From: JASSUD01 sp031963005 | GTDB taxonomy: Bacteria; Pseudomonadota; Gammaproteobacteria; Burkholderiales; Burkholderiaceae | Direction of reading: 5' to 3' | NCBI GenBank assembly: GCA_031963005.1 | Contig: JASSUL010000007.1 | Coordinates: 1 to 64,000 of the forward strand | DNA: 64,000 nucleotides | Part shown: positions 9,147-17,679 of the stretch, piece by piece | How the letters are laid out: each line of letters starts with the position of its first letter | Position numbering within the stretch: position 1 is the stretch's first letter | Notes under the pieces: generated by a model | Seen by the model: only the letters and a program-made list of their open reading frames with translations | Told to the model about the DNA's origin: nothing | Database searches by the model: none | Made by a program: the position numbers and the translations under genes

Positions 9147-9803
9147 CTAACAAGTGCAACCTTCGAGCATGCTACAGAATGCTCCACAGCAGCGCATCAA
9201 ACAGGCTCCAGCCTCTTGAATCACGAAGAATGGGCCGACAAATGTTGATATAACTCCAACTAACCCACCTGCAGCAATCGCAAGATCTTTTACCTGAGGA
9301 GAAGACCAATCGATCTCACTCTCGCTCAAGTTATTAAAAGCCATTGCCGCTCCTATCCCTCCTGCAACCGCCATTGTTATTCCTCCTAATAAACGCCCAG
9401 CTGTGATCTTCACAGGCCTTTCCTCTTGAGCTTCGGAATCAGCTTGTTGATTTTGCTCTTTTGGTAATCCACTTGACGGTACAGGATAAGGATGATTAGG
9501 CATTGCATACGTAGTATGGGGTGTATATGCAGAAGATGGCGCAGATAAAAGCTGATCAGCAGCACTCTGCGCACTCGCAGTTGCCCCACTTGAAATATGG
9601 GGATGTGGGAGGGTGCGCGTACTTCTATTCGCCCCTAGTGTATTGGTAGAACCTTCTCCTGGCCTGCTACTGAGAGGTGAATTATGAAAATTTCCTTTAC
9701 TTCCAGGTGAAGAGGGGGATTTAGGTGTAAGGTTAGAGAGCTCAAGATTTGAGCTAGCAACAGAATTATTATTTGAGCCAGCAACAAAATTATTATTAAG
9801 CAC
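9147..9803 (-). CDS. Hypothetical Ser/Asn/Pro-rich protein with a C-terminal membrane hairpin
   Basis: With the GTG start at 9803 (GGGGGA about 6 bases upstream) the product is 218 residues; the frame is open up to an ATG at 9926. The first 120 residues are low complexity (Asn/Ser, then Ser/Pro/Gly). Two hydrophobic segments follow: GRLLGGITMAVAGGIGAAMA and a second around LAIAAGGLVGVISTFVGPFF. The extreme C-terminus is Cys-rich (CLMRCCGAFCSMLEGCTC). I recognise no family. A disordered N-terminus followed by a membrane hairpin is seen in some inclusion-membrane or effector proteins, which is inference only. The gene begins where vapC is truncated and is divergent from fic. Confidence 0.6.
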   Translation of the reverse strand: MLNNNFVAGSNNNSVASSNLELSNLTPKSPSSPGSKGNFHNSPLSSRPGEGSTNTLGANRSTRTLPHPHISSGATASAQSAADQLLSAPSSAYTPHTTYAMPNHPYPVPSSGLPKEQNQQADSEAQEERPVKITAGRLLGGITMAVAGGIGAAMAFNNLSESEIDWSSPQVKDLAIAAGGLVGVISTFVGPFFVIQEAGACLMRCCGAFCSMLEGCTC

Positions 9804-10158
9804 TTTTTCCCCCAATAAAAATAAACGGCCAAAATTGCGTGTGCAACAACCTCTTTTGATGTGCGGATATATGCCGTGCCATAAAGAGGAAGTAGCGCGT
9901 ATTACCCTGCACTTTAGGATAGACACAGAAATAGAGAAAATAAGGTTAGAAAAAAGGTATGGTCAAGCGAAGCATCAAAGATCTTTAGAAGCTCGCTGAT
10001 TGAGCAATCAATAGGAGTTCTAGCGCATGTCTGCAAAATATATAAGTAATGCAAAAAACTTGGAGATAGGTTTTTGGGAATAGGGTCACATTCAAAAACC
10101 ATTATGCGTAAAATTCTCTTCTTTTTTGCCTGCATATTCATAAGTGATATGCACAAAA
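9804..10158. other. Divergent intergenic region between orphan gene and fic
   Basis: No gene was recognised. Bases 9963-9974 (TCAAGCGAAGCA) match a 12-base segment of the upstream element repeated at 52.2 and 56.2 kb. This is too short to call a third copy. Confidence 0.35.
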
Positions 10159-10956
10159 ATGCCTACAACCTGGTCAGCTAGCATGGAACTTTTTAATGCA
10201 CTTGGATTTGAATGGGATAGGTCTACCATTGGGATGGAGTTAATCATCCCTACTCACCGCATCGAACGGGTTTGTTTTCATTTTCATCGGATGCTGCCCG
10301 AATTCGTCTGGGATGCCAGCATGCTTGAAGGCAACCCTATTACCTTCCCAGAGGTTAAAACCCTGTTAGATGGAGTCACTATTGGTGGCAGGAAAATTGC
10401 TGACCAAGAGCAAGTGCTCAATCTTGTTAAAAGCGCCAAGCGACTTTTGACTTTGGTAAAGACAGGGGCATTCATTGTGAACAAAGCTACTTTCACTGAA
10501 CTACATGGTCTTACAGCTAACAATGAAGTGCTCGATTGGGGGGTATTTCGAGGGGAAGGGGAAGGGGAAGAACAACATTACACTCCCGATGTGGGATTAG
10601 GCGAACATGGCCGCTATACGCCCTTGTCTACCGTATCGGGCGCACCTGCACTGAATCAGGTTTTTGAAGAAGGTTTAACCGCACTGGATACCTGTAAACC
10701 TTTTGAAAAAGGGCTTGCCTTCTTTTTATTTGGCGCATTACAGCAGTTTTTTTTCGATGGGAACAAACGTACTGCACGCTTTATGATGAATGGCATATTA
10801 ATGTCTGCTGGCATCGATGCAATTAGCGTACCTGCTGCGAAAGCGCAGGAATTCAATGAAAAAATGGTGCGCTTTTATCTAAGCAAAAATGCCACTGAAA
10901 TGATGGCATTTTTGATGCACTGTCACCCAGAAGCCGAGCAGATTCATAGGGAGTAG
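10159..10956 (+). CDS. Fic-domain protein with altered active-site motif
   Basis: Fic proteins usually transfer AMP (or another phosphate-containing group) to a target protein hydroxyl. The product is about 265 residues and has the class II layout: an N-terminal inhibitory helix, MLEGNPITFPEVKTLLDG, with the conserved Glu at residue 57 but Ala where Ser/Thr is usual four residues before it. The Fic core follows, QFFFDGNKRTAR (residues 196-207). The motif is normally H-x-F-x-D-G-N-x-R; here the His position is Gln196, while Asp, Gly, Asn and both Arg are kept. The start is uncertain: GTG 10144, ATG 10159 or ATG 10183, none with a clear ribosome binding site. It is a stand-alone gene. Activity may be lost or changed. 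Confidence 0.85.
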   Translation: MPTTWSASMELFNALGFEWDRSTIGMELIIPTHRIERVCFHFHRMLPEFVWDASMLEGNPITFPEVKTLLDGVTIGGRKIADQEQVLNLVKSAKRLLTLVKTGAFIVNKATFTELHGLTANNEVLDWGVFRGEGEGEEQHYTPDVGLGEHGRYTPLSTVSGAPALNQVFEEGLTALDTCKPFEKGLAFFLFGALQQFFFDGNKRTARFMMNGILMSAGIDAISVPAAKAQEFNEKMVRFYLSKNATEMMAFLMHCHPEAEQIHRE

Positions 10957-11074
10957 CCCATGATTTTGATGCGCTGTTATCCGTCGAGCTTATATGCTAC
11001 TCACTTGCTTGACTATTTTCCTCACACTTTCTTTTGACCTTCTGCTACTTATCCGTTAGAATCTCGCGCTTCGT

Positions 11075-11151
11075 CGGGGTGTAGCGCAGCTTGGTAGCGC
11101 ATCTGCTTTGGGAGCAGAGGGTCGCATGTTCGAATCATGTCGCCCCGACCA
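11075..11151 (+). tRNA. tRNA-Pro (anticodon UGG)
   Basis: This is a 77-nt cloverleaf with acceptor CGGGGTG pairing with CGCCCCG, TTCGAAT in the T loop, and an encoded CCA at 11149-11151. The anticodon loop TTTGGGA (11107-11113) gives anticodon TGG at 11109-11111. Confidence 0.97.
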
Positions 11152-11304
11152 TTTTTCTTTTGCAATACTAATACTCTCGTTTCTCCTTATCTGTCTGTCT
11201 AGCCTTTCTGTATTTGTGCTTTGCAGGTCTTGCCTGTTGGTCGTTCTCCTTCCTTATCCCCCTCTACGCCACGTTTTTTTCACGCTCGTGTACTGCTCTC
11301 TACT

Positions 11305-11676
11305 ATGGCTCCTGCCTCATTATTGTGCTTGTTATTAGGTGTATTGTTAAATTCTTGCGCACAACTGCTGCTTAAAGTTGGCGTGAATGCCGTCGGCCAT
11401 TTTGAATTTTCTCGCGCAAATATCCTGCCTATTGGTTACAAGCTCATCACCCAGTTCCCTTTGCTCGCTGGCCTAGGTTGTTATGGCCTCAGTATTATTG
11501 TCTGGATCATGGGTTTATCGCGTATAGACGTGACGATTGCCTATCCCTTATTGTCGTTAGGCTATGTCGTCAATGCCCTATTAGCGTGGTATTTTTTAGG
11601 TGAAGTGTTAAGCACTCAACGACTGATCGCCATCGGTATTATTTTAGTCGGCGTCTATATATTAGCGCGTAGTTAG
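11305..11676 (+). CDS. Small multidrug-resistance-type membrane protein, ArnE/ArnF-like
   Basis: The 123-residue product has four predicted membrane helices and belongs to the EmrE/DMT superfamily (NSCAQLLLKVGVNAVG near the start; DVTIAYPLLSLGYVVNALLA and GIILVGVYILA later). In arn clusters, proteins of this type flip undecaprenyl-phosphate-aminoarabinose across the inner membrane. Its position directly before arnB supports that role rather than drug efflux. The frame is open to 11221, but the ATG at 11305 gives the typical short N-terminus. The stop codon TAG runs directly into AACCCTTTTGG, part of a repeat remnant. Confidence 0.82.
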   Translation: MAPASLLCLLLGVLLNSCAQLLLKVGVNAVGHFEFSRANILPIGYKLITQFPLLAGLGCYGLSIIVWIMGLSRIDVTIAYPLLSLGYVVNALLAWYFLGEVLSTQRLIAIGIILVGVYILARS

Positions 11677-11698
11677 AACCCTTTTGGAAGATACTAAG
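11675..11698. repeat. Remnant of one end of a family C repeat
   Basis: CCCTTTTGGAAGATACTAA here is identical to the right end of the family C element near 44,238-44,256. The other end was not found, so this is a solo fragment. It starts at the stop codon of the arnE-like gene. Confidence 0.5.
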
Positions 11699-11850
11699 GC
11701 TGACTTAGCCAAACTTTACTTTAATATACAATGCCTGACAGTCATTGTGGCTTAAAGCATGGTTGCCGGCTTGTATTTTTCCTGTATCTTCCCTGCGTCT
11801 TCCGTATGCCTGTTTTAATATTTTGGCCATGACTTCCGCTTTTCTTCATC

Positions 11851-13083
11851 ATGGATGCCATCCCTATGCGCTCGCCCGCTTCTCCTCCTGCTTCTTTAGC
11901 TACTGAGGCCTCTGCCCTGCCCTCACTTCCGCTCCCCTTTTTGCCTTTTGTGCGCCCACACATTGATGAAGCGACGATTACTGCGGTGGGTGAGGTATTG
12001 CGCTCTGGTTGGATTACCACAGGTCCTCAAAATCAGCATTTTGAAGCAGCGCTCTCCGAATATTGTGGTGGTCGACCGGTATGCACGTTTAATTCAGGCA
12101 CAGCTACTTTGGAAGTAGCGCTACGTTTAGCAGGAGTGGGGCCTGGCGATGAAGTCATCACTACGCCACTCTCTTGGGTAGCAACGAGTAATACCATCCT
12201 GGAAGTCGGCGCGAAGCCTGTTTTTGTGGATATTGATCCGCGCACGCGCAATATCGATCTACAACAAGTTGAACAGGCGATCACCTCGCGCACAAAAGCA
12301 TTGATGCCGGTGGATCTGGCTGGCCTTCCGGTAGATCGTGATCACCTTTATATATTGGCGAAAACACACCATTTACGCGTTATTGAAGACGCGGCCCAAA
12401 GCTTTGGATCCCATTGGAAGGGCAAGCGTATTGGAGCGCTAGGCGATCTGGTCTCTTTTAGCTTTCACGCCAACAAAAATCTCACCTGCATTGAAGGCGG
12501 CGCACTGGTTCTGAATACGGAAGAGGAAGCGATTTTGGCCAGAAAATATCGCCTACAAGGGGTTACTCGTTCAGGCTTTGATGGCATGGAAGTCGATGTA
12601 CTAGGTGGAAAGTCGAATTTAAGTGATGTGGCCGCCTGTGTGGGTCTGCACCAACTCCCTACACTATCGGCTATTACCACCCAACGTCAGGCATTAGCTC
12701 AGCATTATTTTATTTGTTTCGAACGTTTTGCCCAACGCGGCGACTTACCAGCCTGGCAGGCTATAGGTTTACCATTAGCAGATTGGGAGCATAGCAATTG
12801 GCATATGTTTCAAATCGTGCTCCCGCTGAGCATGCTTTCTATTACGCGCGCAGAATGTATGGCGCAATTACATGCCCGCCAAATCGGCAGTGGAGTCCAT
12901 TATCCGCCGATTCATTTATTCAAGTTGTATCGAGCACGTGGCTTTACCACTGGAATGTATCCGCATGCTGAGCACATTGGGGCAGCCATTTTAACGCTTC
13001 CCCTCTTTCCCGCAATGAATACCTCCGATGTAGAGCGCGTAGTAGAAGCGCTATACGAAATTACAGAATGCTATGCACGGTAG
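11851..13083 (+). CDS. arnB: UDP-4-amino-4-deoxy-L-arabinose aminotransferase
   Basis: ArnB is a PLP-dependent enzyme that aminates UDP-4-keto-arabinose using glutamate in the lipid A aminoarabinose pathway. The 410-residue product is a DegT/DnrJ/EryC1-family protein. It shows the substrate loop SGWITTGPQN, FNSGTATLEVAL, the PLP-ring Asp in IEDAAQSFGS, and the Schiff-base Lys in FSFHANKNLTCIEGG. Compared with the E. coli enzyme it has an extra Pro/Ala-rich N-terminus of about 25 residues. An alternative in-frame ATG lies at 11866. It is followed on the same strand by arnC, both arnA halves and arnD. Confidence 0.95.
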   Translation: MDAIPMRSPASPPASLATEASALPSLPLPFLPFVRPHIDEATITAVGEVLRSGWITTGPQNQHFEAALSEYCGGRPVCTFNSGTATLEVALRLAGVGPGDEVITTPLSWVATSNTILEVGAKPVFVDIDPRTRNIDLQQVEQAITSRTKALMPVDLAGLPVDRDHLYILAKTHHLRVIEDAAQSFGSHWKGKRIGALGDLVSFSFHANKNLTCIEGGALVLNTEEEAILARKYRLQGVTRSGFDGMEVDVLGGKSNLSDVAACVGLHQLPTLSAITTQRQALAQHYFICFERFAQRGDLPAWQAIGLPLADWEHSNWHMFQIVLPLSMLSITRAECMAQLHARQIGSGVHYPPIHLFKLYRARGFTTGMYPHAEHIGAAILTLPLFPAMNTSDVERVVEALYEITECYAR

Positions 13084-13279
13084 CGCACTATAAAACCCCC
13101 TTTCCTACCTTGAGTTAAGACTGCAGCTGCGTTTGGCATATAGGGAGAATATGTTAGAGTTGTCCTCTATTGCCAATATACGCCCTGAACTCATATATTT
13201 TCGAGCAGGTTCTTAAGAAGGGGGATGTATACCAATTACCTTCCCCCAAAGCCCCCCTAATGTTTGAGGAGCATTGCCT

Positions 13280-14290
13280 GTGTCTGGCTTAGAACTTTCT
13301 GTAGTCATTCCTGTATATAACGAAGAAGCAGGAATAGAAGCGCTATTTAATCGTCTGTATCCGGCCTTAGATGCACTAGCATTGCCTTATGAAGTGATAT
13401 TGATTAATGATGGCAGCCAAGACCAAACCGCACAGCATTTATCCGCGCAATTTGTGCGTCGGCCCGATGTAACACGAGTACTCACGCTCAGCGGCAATTA
13501 TGGCCAGCATATGGCCATATTGGCAGGCTTTGAAGCTTCGCGCGGAGCCTGTGTGATTACGCTGGATGCGGATTTACAAAATCCTCCGGAAGAAATCGGC
13601 AAGCTCCTCGCTAAAATGCGTGAAGGGCATGATTATGTGGGTACGCGGCGGCGTGAGCGGCAAGACAGTCTTTGGAGGAAAAAAGCCTCTTTATGGATGA
13701 ATCGCCTACGCGAAAAAATTACCCATATTAAGATGACAGATCAAGGCTGTATGCTGCGCGCATATAGCCGTTCCATTGTAGATACGATCAACCGCTGCGG
13801 AGAAAGTACGCCTTTTATTCCTGCGCTTGCGTATACCTTTGCGCATAATCCCACTGAAATTGAAGTAGAACATGAAGAGCGTTTCGCTGGACAATCTAAA
13901 TATTCGCTCTATAGCCTAGTTCGCTTGAACTTTGACCTTATTACGGGATTTTCTGTCGCCCCATTGCAGTGGTTATCTATCATTGGTGGGGTGCTATCCA
14001 TTGGTTCTGCAGCGCTCTTTTTTCTTTTGCTTATTCGTCGCTTTGTACTTGGAGCAGAGGTCTATGGCGTCTTTACTCTGTTTGCCATTACCTTCTTTCT
14101 ACTTGGCGTTATCTTGTTTGGAATGGGCCTAATGGGAGAATACATAGGTCGCATTTACCAAGAGGTACGTGCTCGACCTCGCTATTTGATAGCGCACACA
14201 TTAGAACAAGAGCCAATCCAGGAGGATATGCCTGCGTTGACAAGTAAAACACCAGGTATCCAAACCGATTCCGCATCGATCGATGAATAA
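13280..14290 (+). CDS. arnC: Undecaprenyl-phosphate 4-deoxy-4-formamido-L-arabinose transferase
   Basis: ArnC loads formyl-aminoarabinose onto undecaprenyl phosphate at the inner membrane. The product (336 residues) is a GT2 glycosyltransferase with VVIPVYNEEAG at the N-terminus, LINDGSQDQT, and ITLDADLQNPPEEI (the DxD-type motif). Two C-terminal membrane helices follow (residues about 225-290), then a Glu/Pro-rich tail. I chose the GTG at 13280 because GAGGAG (13266-13271) is then at normal spacing; a TTG at 13274 is also in frame but too close. Confidence 0.93.
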   Translation: MSGLELSVVIPVYNEEAGIEALFNRLYPALDALALPYEVILINDGSQDQTAQHLSAQFVRRPDVTRVLTLSGNYGQHMAILAGFEASRGACVITLDADLQNPPEEIGKLLAKMREGHDYVGTRRRERQDSLWRKKASLWMNRLREKITHIKMTDQGCMLRAYSRSIVDTINRCGESTPFIPALAYTFAHNPTEIEVEHEERFAGQSKYSLYSLVRLNFDLITGFSVAPLQWLSIIGGVLSIGSAALFFLLLIRRFVLGAEVYGVFTLFAITFFLLGVILFGMGLMGEYIGRIYQEVRARPRYLIAHTLEQEPIQEDMPALTSKTPGIQTDSASIDE

Positions 14291-14317
14291 CTGATGCATA
14301 TGCGTTAGAACCTGATC

Positions 14318-14373
14318 TTAGAACCTGTTCAGCAGATGCTCCCATGGGGGTACTCGATGCCCCATAGGAGCAT
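14318..14373. repeat. Hairpin preceded by a family A repeat end, between arnC and arnA
   Basis: TTAGAACCTGTTC at about 14318 matches the terminal sequence of family A repeats. Then ATGCTCCCATGGGG (14336-14349) pairs with CCCCATAGGAGCAT (14360-14373), a 14-bp stem with one mismatch. No T-run follows, so a simple terminator is unlikely; it may be a repeat remnant. Confidence 0.5.
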
Positions 14374-14420
14374 TCATACATTTTTAAAATCCTCTCTTGT
14401 TCGCCCTGGAGTACCGCCCT

Positions 14421-15374
14421 ATGACTGCCCGTGCTGTTGTTTTTGCATACCATGATGTCGGCGTGCGCTGCTTGCAAGTCTTGCAGGCCTTTGGGGTTGA
14501 GATTGCTTTGGTGGTAACCCATGAAGACCATCCCGGAGAAACTTGTTGGTTCGACTCGGTAGCCAAACTCTCTACTACAGAGGGATGGCCTTTGCAAAAA
14601 CCGGAGAAGGTAAATAGCCCCGCGCTTTTGCAAGCGGTGCAAACGGCATCGCCCGACTTTATTTTTTCTTTTTATTATCGGCAGATCATTGGGGCTGAAC
14701 TATTGCGCTGTGCACGGCGAGGTGCCTTCAATATGCATGGTTCACTATTGCCGCATTATCGTGGTTGCGCACCCGTCAATTGGGCCATCTTACATGGTGA
14801 GACCCAAATCGGGGCCACTTTACATGAGATGGTTGCACGCCCTGATGCAGGCGCTATTATTGGACAAACAGCCGTTCCCATCTTCCCCAATGATATCGCA
14901 AGCCAAGTCATGCAAAAAGTGGCTCTTGCGGCTGAAATCACGCTATGGAATGCCTTGCCGGCTCTACTTGCTGATCGTGCAACCCGCCTGCCCAATCCCA
15001 TAGAAAAAGGGAGTTATTTTGGTCGACGCACCCCTGAAGACGGACGCATTGACTGGCATGCTCCCGCACAAACCGTCTATAACTTGATACGTGCGGTAGC
15101 CCCTCCCTACCCTGGCGCATTTACGAATATTGGGGCGCACCGTTTTGTTATTGGGGCAGCGCGCCTAGAGCCATCTAGAAGCCAATTTAGAAGTCAAGAT
15201 ACAGCCTCTACCGCAAACGCTCCCCCTCTACAATTGGGCATACAAGTCCATAATGGCCGTTTTATTGGATGTTGCATGGATGGCAGCATCGTTGCGATTC
15301 ACACCCTGCTATACGAAAATAAAGCGATCACTCCGGCTCAATTTATAACGCTTATGCAAGCTAATACCGATTAA
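14421..15374 (+). CDS. arnA: UDP-4-amino-4-deoxy-L-arabinose formyltransferase (ArnA N-terminal half)
   Basis: This enzyme formylates UDP-aminoarabinose from N10-formyl-tetrahydrofolate. The 317-residue product is a formyltransferase with VVTHEDHPGE, the catalytic Asn and His in FNMHGSLLPHYRG, and the catalytic Asp in the RPDAGAI stretch. A C-terminal domain includes GRRTPEDGRIDWH. In E. coli this domain is fused to the dehydrogenase in one ArnA polypeptide; here the two are separate genes, as in Burkholderia. The ATG at 14421 is preceded by GGAG at 14408; the frame is open from 14397. Confidence 0.93.
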   Translation: MTARAVVFAYHDVGVRCLQVLQAFGVEIALVVTHEDHPGETCWFDSVAKLSTTEGWPLQKPEKVNSPALLQAVQTASPDFIFSFYYRQIIGAELLRCARRGAFNMHGSLLPHYRGCAPVNWAILHGETQIGATLHEMVARPDAGAIIGQTAVPIFPNDIASQVMQKVALAAEITLWNALPALLADRATRLPNPIEKGSYFGRRTPEDGRIDWHAPAQTVYNLIRAVAPPYPGAFTNIGAHRFVIGAARLEPSRSQFRSQDTASTANAPPLQLGIQVHNGRFIGCCMDGSIVAIHTLLYENKAITPAQFITLMQANTD

Positions 15375-15442
15375 TACCCCTTCATACCGCTTTTATTATT
15401 GCTAGGTTTTTTGTTTTTTATATCTTTTAAATACCCATTTTC

Positions 15443-16498
15443 ATGAAAAAAATACTCATTCTCGGCGTAAACGGTTTTATCGGCCATCATTTATCTAAAC
15501 GTATTCTAGAGACCACAGACTGGGAAGTCTTCGGCATGGATATGCAGACCGATCGTCTGGCTGATGTTATCGATCACCCTCGCATGCATTTTTCGGAAGG
15601 GGATATTACGATTAATAAAGAATGGGTTGAATATAATATTCGCAAATGCGATGTGATCTTACCGTTAGTCGCTATTGCTACGCCCGCTACCTACGTTAAA
15701 CATCCGCTACGGGTTTTTGAGCTAGATTTTGAGGCGAATCTCCCTATCGTGCGTGCAGCGGTGAAATATCGCAAACACCTTGTTTTCCCCTCAACCTCAG
15801 AAGTCTACGGCATGTGCACAGACGAAGAGTTTGATCCCGAGGCGTCTTCTTTAGTCTACGGCCCCATCCAAAAATCCCGATGGATTTATGCCTGCTCAAA
15901 ACAATTGATGGATCGAGTCATTTGGGGATATGGCGCACAAGAAGGGCTCAATTTCACGCTATTTCGCCCATTTAACTGGATTGGAGCGGGTTTAGATTCC
16001 ATCTACACTCCCAAAGAAGGCAGTTCTCGCGTAGTCACTCAATTTATCGGCAATATTGTACGGGGCAAACCGATTCAACTCGTCGATGGAGGAATGCAGA
16101 AACGCGCTTTTACTGATATCGACGACGGCATAGACGCATTAATGCGTATTCTTGAAAACCCTGCAGGCATCGCTAGCCAGAAAATTTACAATATTGGCAA
16201 TCCCCATAATAATTACTCTATCCGAGAACTCGCCACCAAAATGCTAGCCGTAGCACGTGAGTTTCCCGAATACGCAAGTCGCCTCTCTGCTACTCCCTTT
16301 GTTGAAACTTCGTCACAACAATATTATGGGCAAGGTTATCAAGACGTTCAAAACCGCGTACCCAAAATTGCGAATACGATGGCAGACTTATCCTGGCAGC
16401 CACGCTCTGGCTTGGAGGATACGCTACGCAAAATATTTGAAGCGTACCGCAACCAGCTTACTGAAATAGATGCCTTGGTTGATGAGGAAAAGGGTTAA
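15443..16498 (+). CDS. arnA: UDP-glucuronate dehydrogenase/decarboxylase (ArnA C-terminal half)
   Basis: This enzyme oxidatively decarboxylates UDP-glucuronate to UDP-4-keto-arabinose, the first committed step of the pathway. The 351-residue extended SDR protein has the NAD-binding GVNGFIGHH motif, PSTSEVYG with the catalytic Ser/Glu region, and the YACSK catalytic Tyr/Lys pair. GGMQKRAFTDIDDGIDAL appears in the C-terminal half. It is 68 bp downstream of the formyltransferase, as expected for a Burkholderia-type split arnA. A MITE-like element begins 18 bp after its stop, before arnD. Confidence 0.95.
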   Translation: MKKILILGVNGFIGHHLSKRILETTDWEVFGMDMQTDRLADVIDHPRMHFSEGDITINKEWVEYNIRKCDVILPLVAIATPATYVKHPLRVFELDFEANLPIVRAAVKYRKHLVFPSTSEVYGMCTDEEFDPEASSLVYGPIQKSRWIYACSKQLMDRVIWGYGAQEGLNFTLFRPFNWIGAGLDSIYTPKEGSSRVVTQFIGNIVRGKPIQLVDGGMQKRAFTDIDDGIDALMRILENPAGIASQKIYNIGNPHNNYSIRELATKMLAVAREFPEYASRLSATPFVETSSQQYYGQGYQDVQNRVPKIANTMADLSWQPRSGLEDTLRKIFEAYRNQLTEIDALVDEEKG

Positions 16499-16516
16499 GC
16501 TGAGAGTACGGGGCAT

Positions 16517-16680
16517 TAGACTTCTTTATGGTAGGTTGGTGGTGACGAAGGAACCCCAACATGCACGCCATGGCGTCCTTGATGATCTGCTTACGATTAT
16601 CTAAAAGCTAAAATTAAACGTCAGCAGTACGCATGTTGGGGGTCCGTATTTGATTCAATACGTCGCCACCAACCTACCTT
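16517..16680. repeat. MITE-like element, family B, copy 1 (right end lost)
   Basis: It begins TAGACTTCTTTATGGTAGG and carries long inner inverted arms: GTAGGTTGGTGGTGACGAAG on the left, and GCATGTTGGGG followed by CGCCACCAACCTACC on the right. It also shares GCACGCCATGGCGTCCTTGA with the copies at 33.0 and 54.8 kb. The outermost right terminal sequence seen in those copies is missing. The element separates arnA from arnD inside the arn cluster. Confidence 0.85.
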
Positions 16681-16696
16681 TATTAATGTACATCTC

Positions 16697-17602
16697 ATGG
16701 CCTATATTGCTCTTAAAATTGATGTGGATACCTTAAAAGGTACGCAAGAAGGCGTGCCTACCCTACTCAAAAGTCTTGAGCGAGCACAAGCAGGCGCCAC
16801 TTTTTTATTTAGTCTGGGGCCTGACCATACGGGTTGGGCACTGCGTCGTATTTTCCGTCCTGGCTTTTTGAAAAAAGTATCACGGACCTCGGTGCTTGAG
16901 CACTATGGCTTACGCACCCTACTCAATGGAGTACTGTGGCCAGGACCTGATATTGGCCGTCTAGCAAAAGCACCAATGCAGGCAGCGCGTAATGCCGGTT
17001 TTGAATGTGGCATCCATACTTGGGATCATATTTACTGGCAAGATAATGTACGCGAGCAAGATCGCCAATGGACGATTGCGCAAATGGATCAAAGCTATGC
17101 ACGTTTCTTAGATATATTCGGCACACCGCCCAGCACGCACGGCGCTGCGGGTTGGCAAATGAACGAAACCGCTTTTCTGCAGATAGATGCCTGGGGCTTG
17201 CCTTATGCTTCTGATGGCCGTGGGACAAGCCCTTATCGGCCTACTCTCGACGGTCGACCTTTGGCGCATATACAATTGCCCACTACACTCCCCACCTTTG
17301 ATGAAATATTAGGAGTAGATGGGGCGAATCCGCAGCAAGTTGTTCAAACATTATTAGCTTACACCGACCCAAGCTCCAAGGATAAAAGCGTCTGCGATCA
17401 CGTTTTTACCTTACATGCCGAACTCGAAGGGCGAAAGCTGAACGCAGCTTTTGTCGAGCTCCTCGCAGGCTGGCGTGCGCAGGGTCATACGTTGGTATCG
17501 CTAGCCGATTACTACGCCACCTTAACACTGGACTCCGTTCCCGAAGCACCCATCGCCTGGGGATGCATTCCAGGGCGATCTGGCGAACTCATTATCCAAT
17601 AA
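16697..17602 (+). CDS. arnD: 4-deoxy-4-formamido-L-arabinose-phosphoundecaprenol deformylase
   Basis: ArnD removes the formyl group from undecaprenyl-linked formyl-aminoarabinose so that the sugar can be transferred to lipid A. The 301-residue product is a polysaccharide-deacetylase-family protein: the first motif is LKIDVDTLKG (catalytic/metal Asp). GIHTWDHIYWQD supplies the conserved His residues, and PPSTHGAAGWQ and SDGRGTSPYRP follow. The start at 16697 lies just after the family B repeat, which may carry or disrupt the arnD promoter and translation signals. No arnT, the final transferase, follows; bcp does. Confidence 0.93.
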   Translation: MAYIALKIDVDTLKGTQEGVPTLLKSLERAQAGATFLFSLGPDHTGWALRRIFRPGFLKKVSRTSVLEHYGLRTLLNGVLWPGPDIGRLAKAPMQAARNAGFECGIHTWDHIYWQDNVREQDRQWTIAQMDQSYARFLDIFGTPPSTHGAAGWQMNETAFLQIDAWGLPYASDGRGTSPYRPTLDGRPLAHIQLPTTLPTFDEILGVDGANPQQVVQTLLAYTDPSSKDKSVCDHVFTLHAELEGRKLNAAFVELLAGWRAQGHTLVSLADYYATLTLDSVPEAPIAWGCIPGRSGELIIQ

Positions 17603-17679
17603 AGTCTTGATAGCGCATCGCCTTAAGAAATACGAAGTCTGTAAGCGCATTTTTCTTTTTCTTTTTTAGGAACTTGGCT

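Noticed and set aside
9950..10010. Possible third copy of the upstream element shared by the candidate effectors
   Set aside because: Only 12 bases (TCAAGCGAAGCA) match, too few to claim homology.
13200..13220. GAGCAGGTTCTTAAG considered as a family A repeat end
   Set aside because: A single short match with no partner end nearby.
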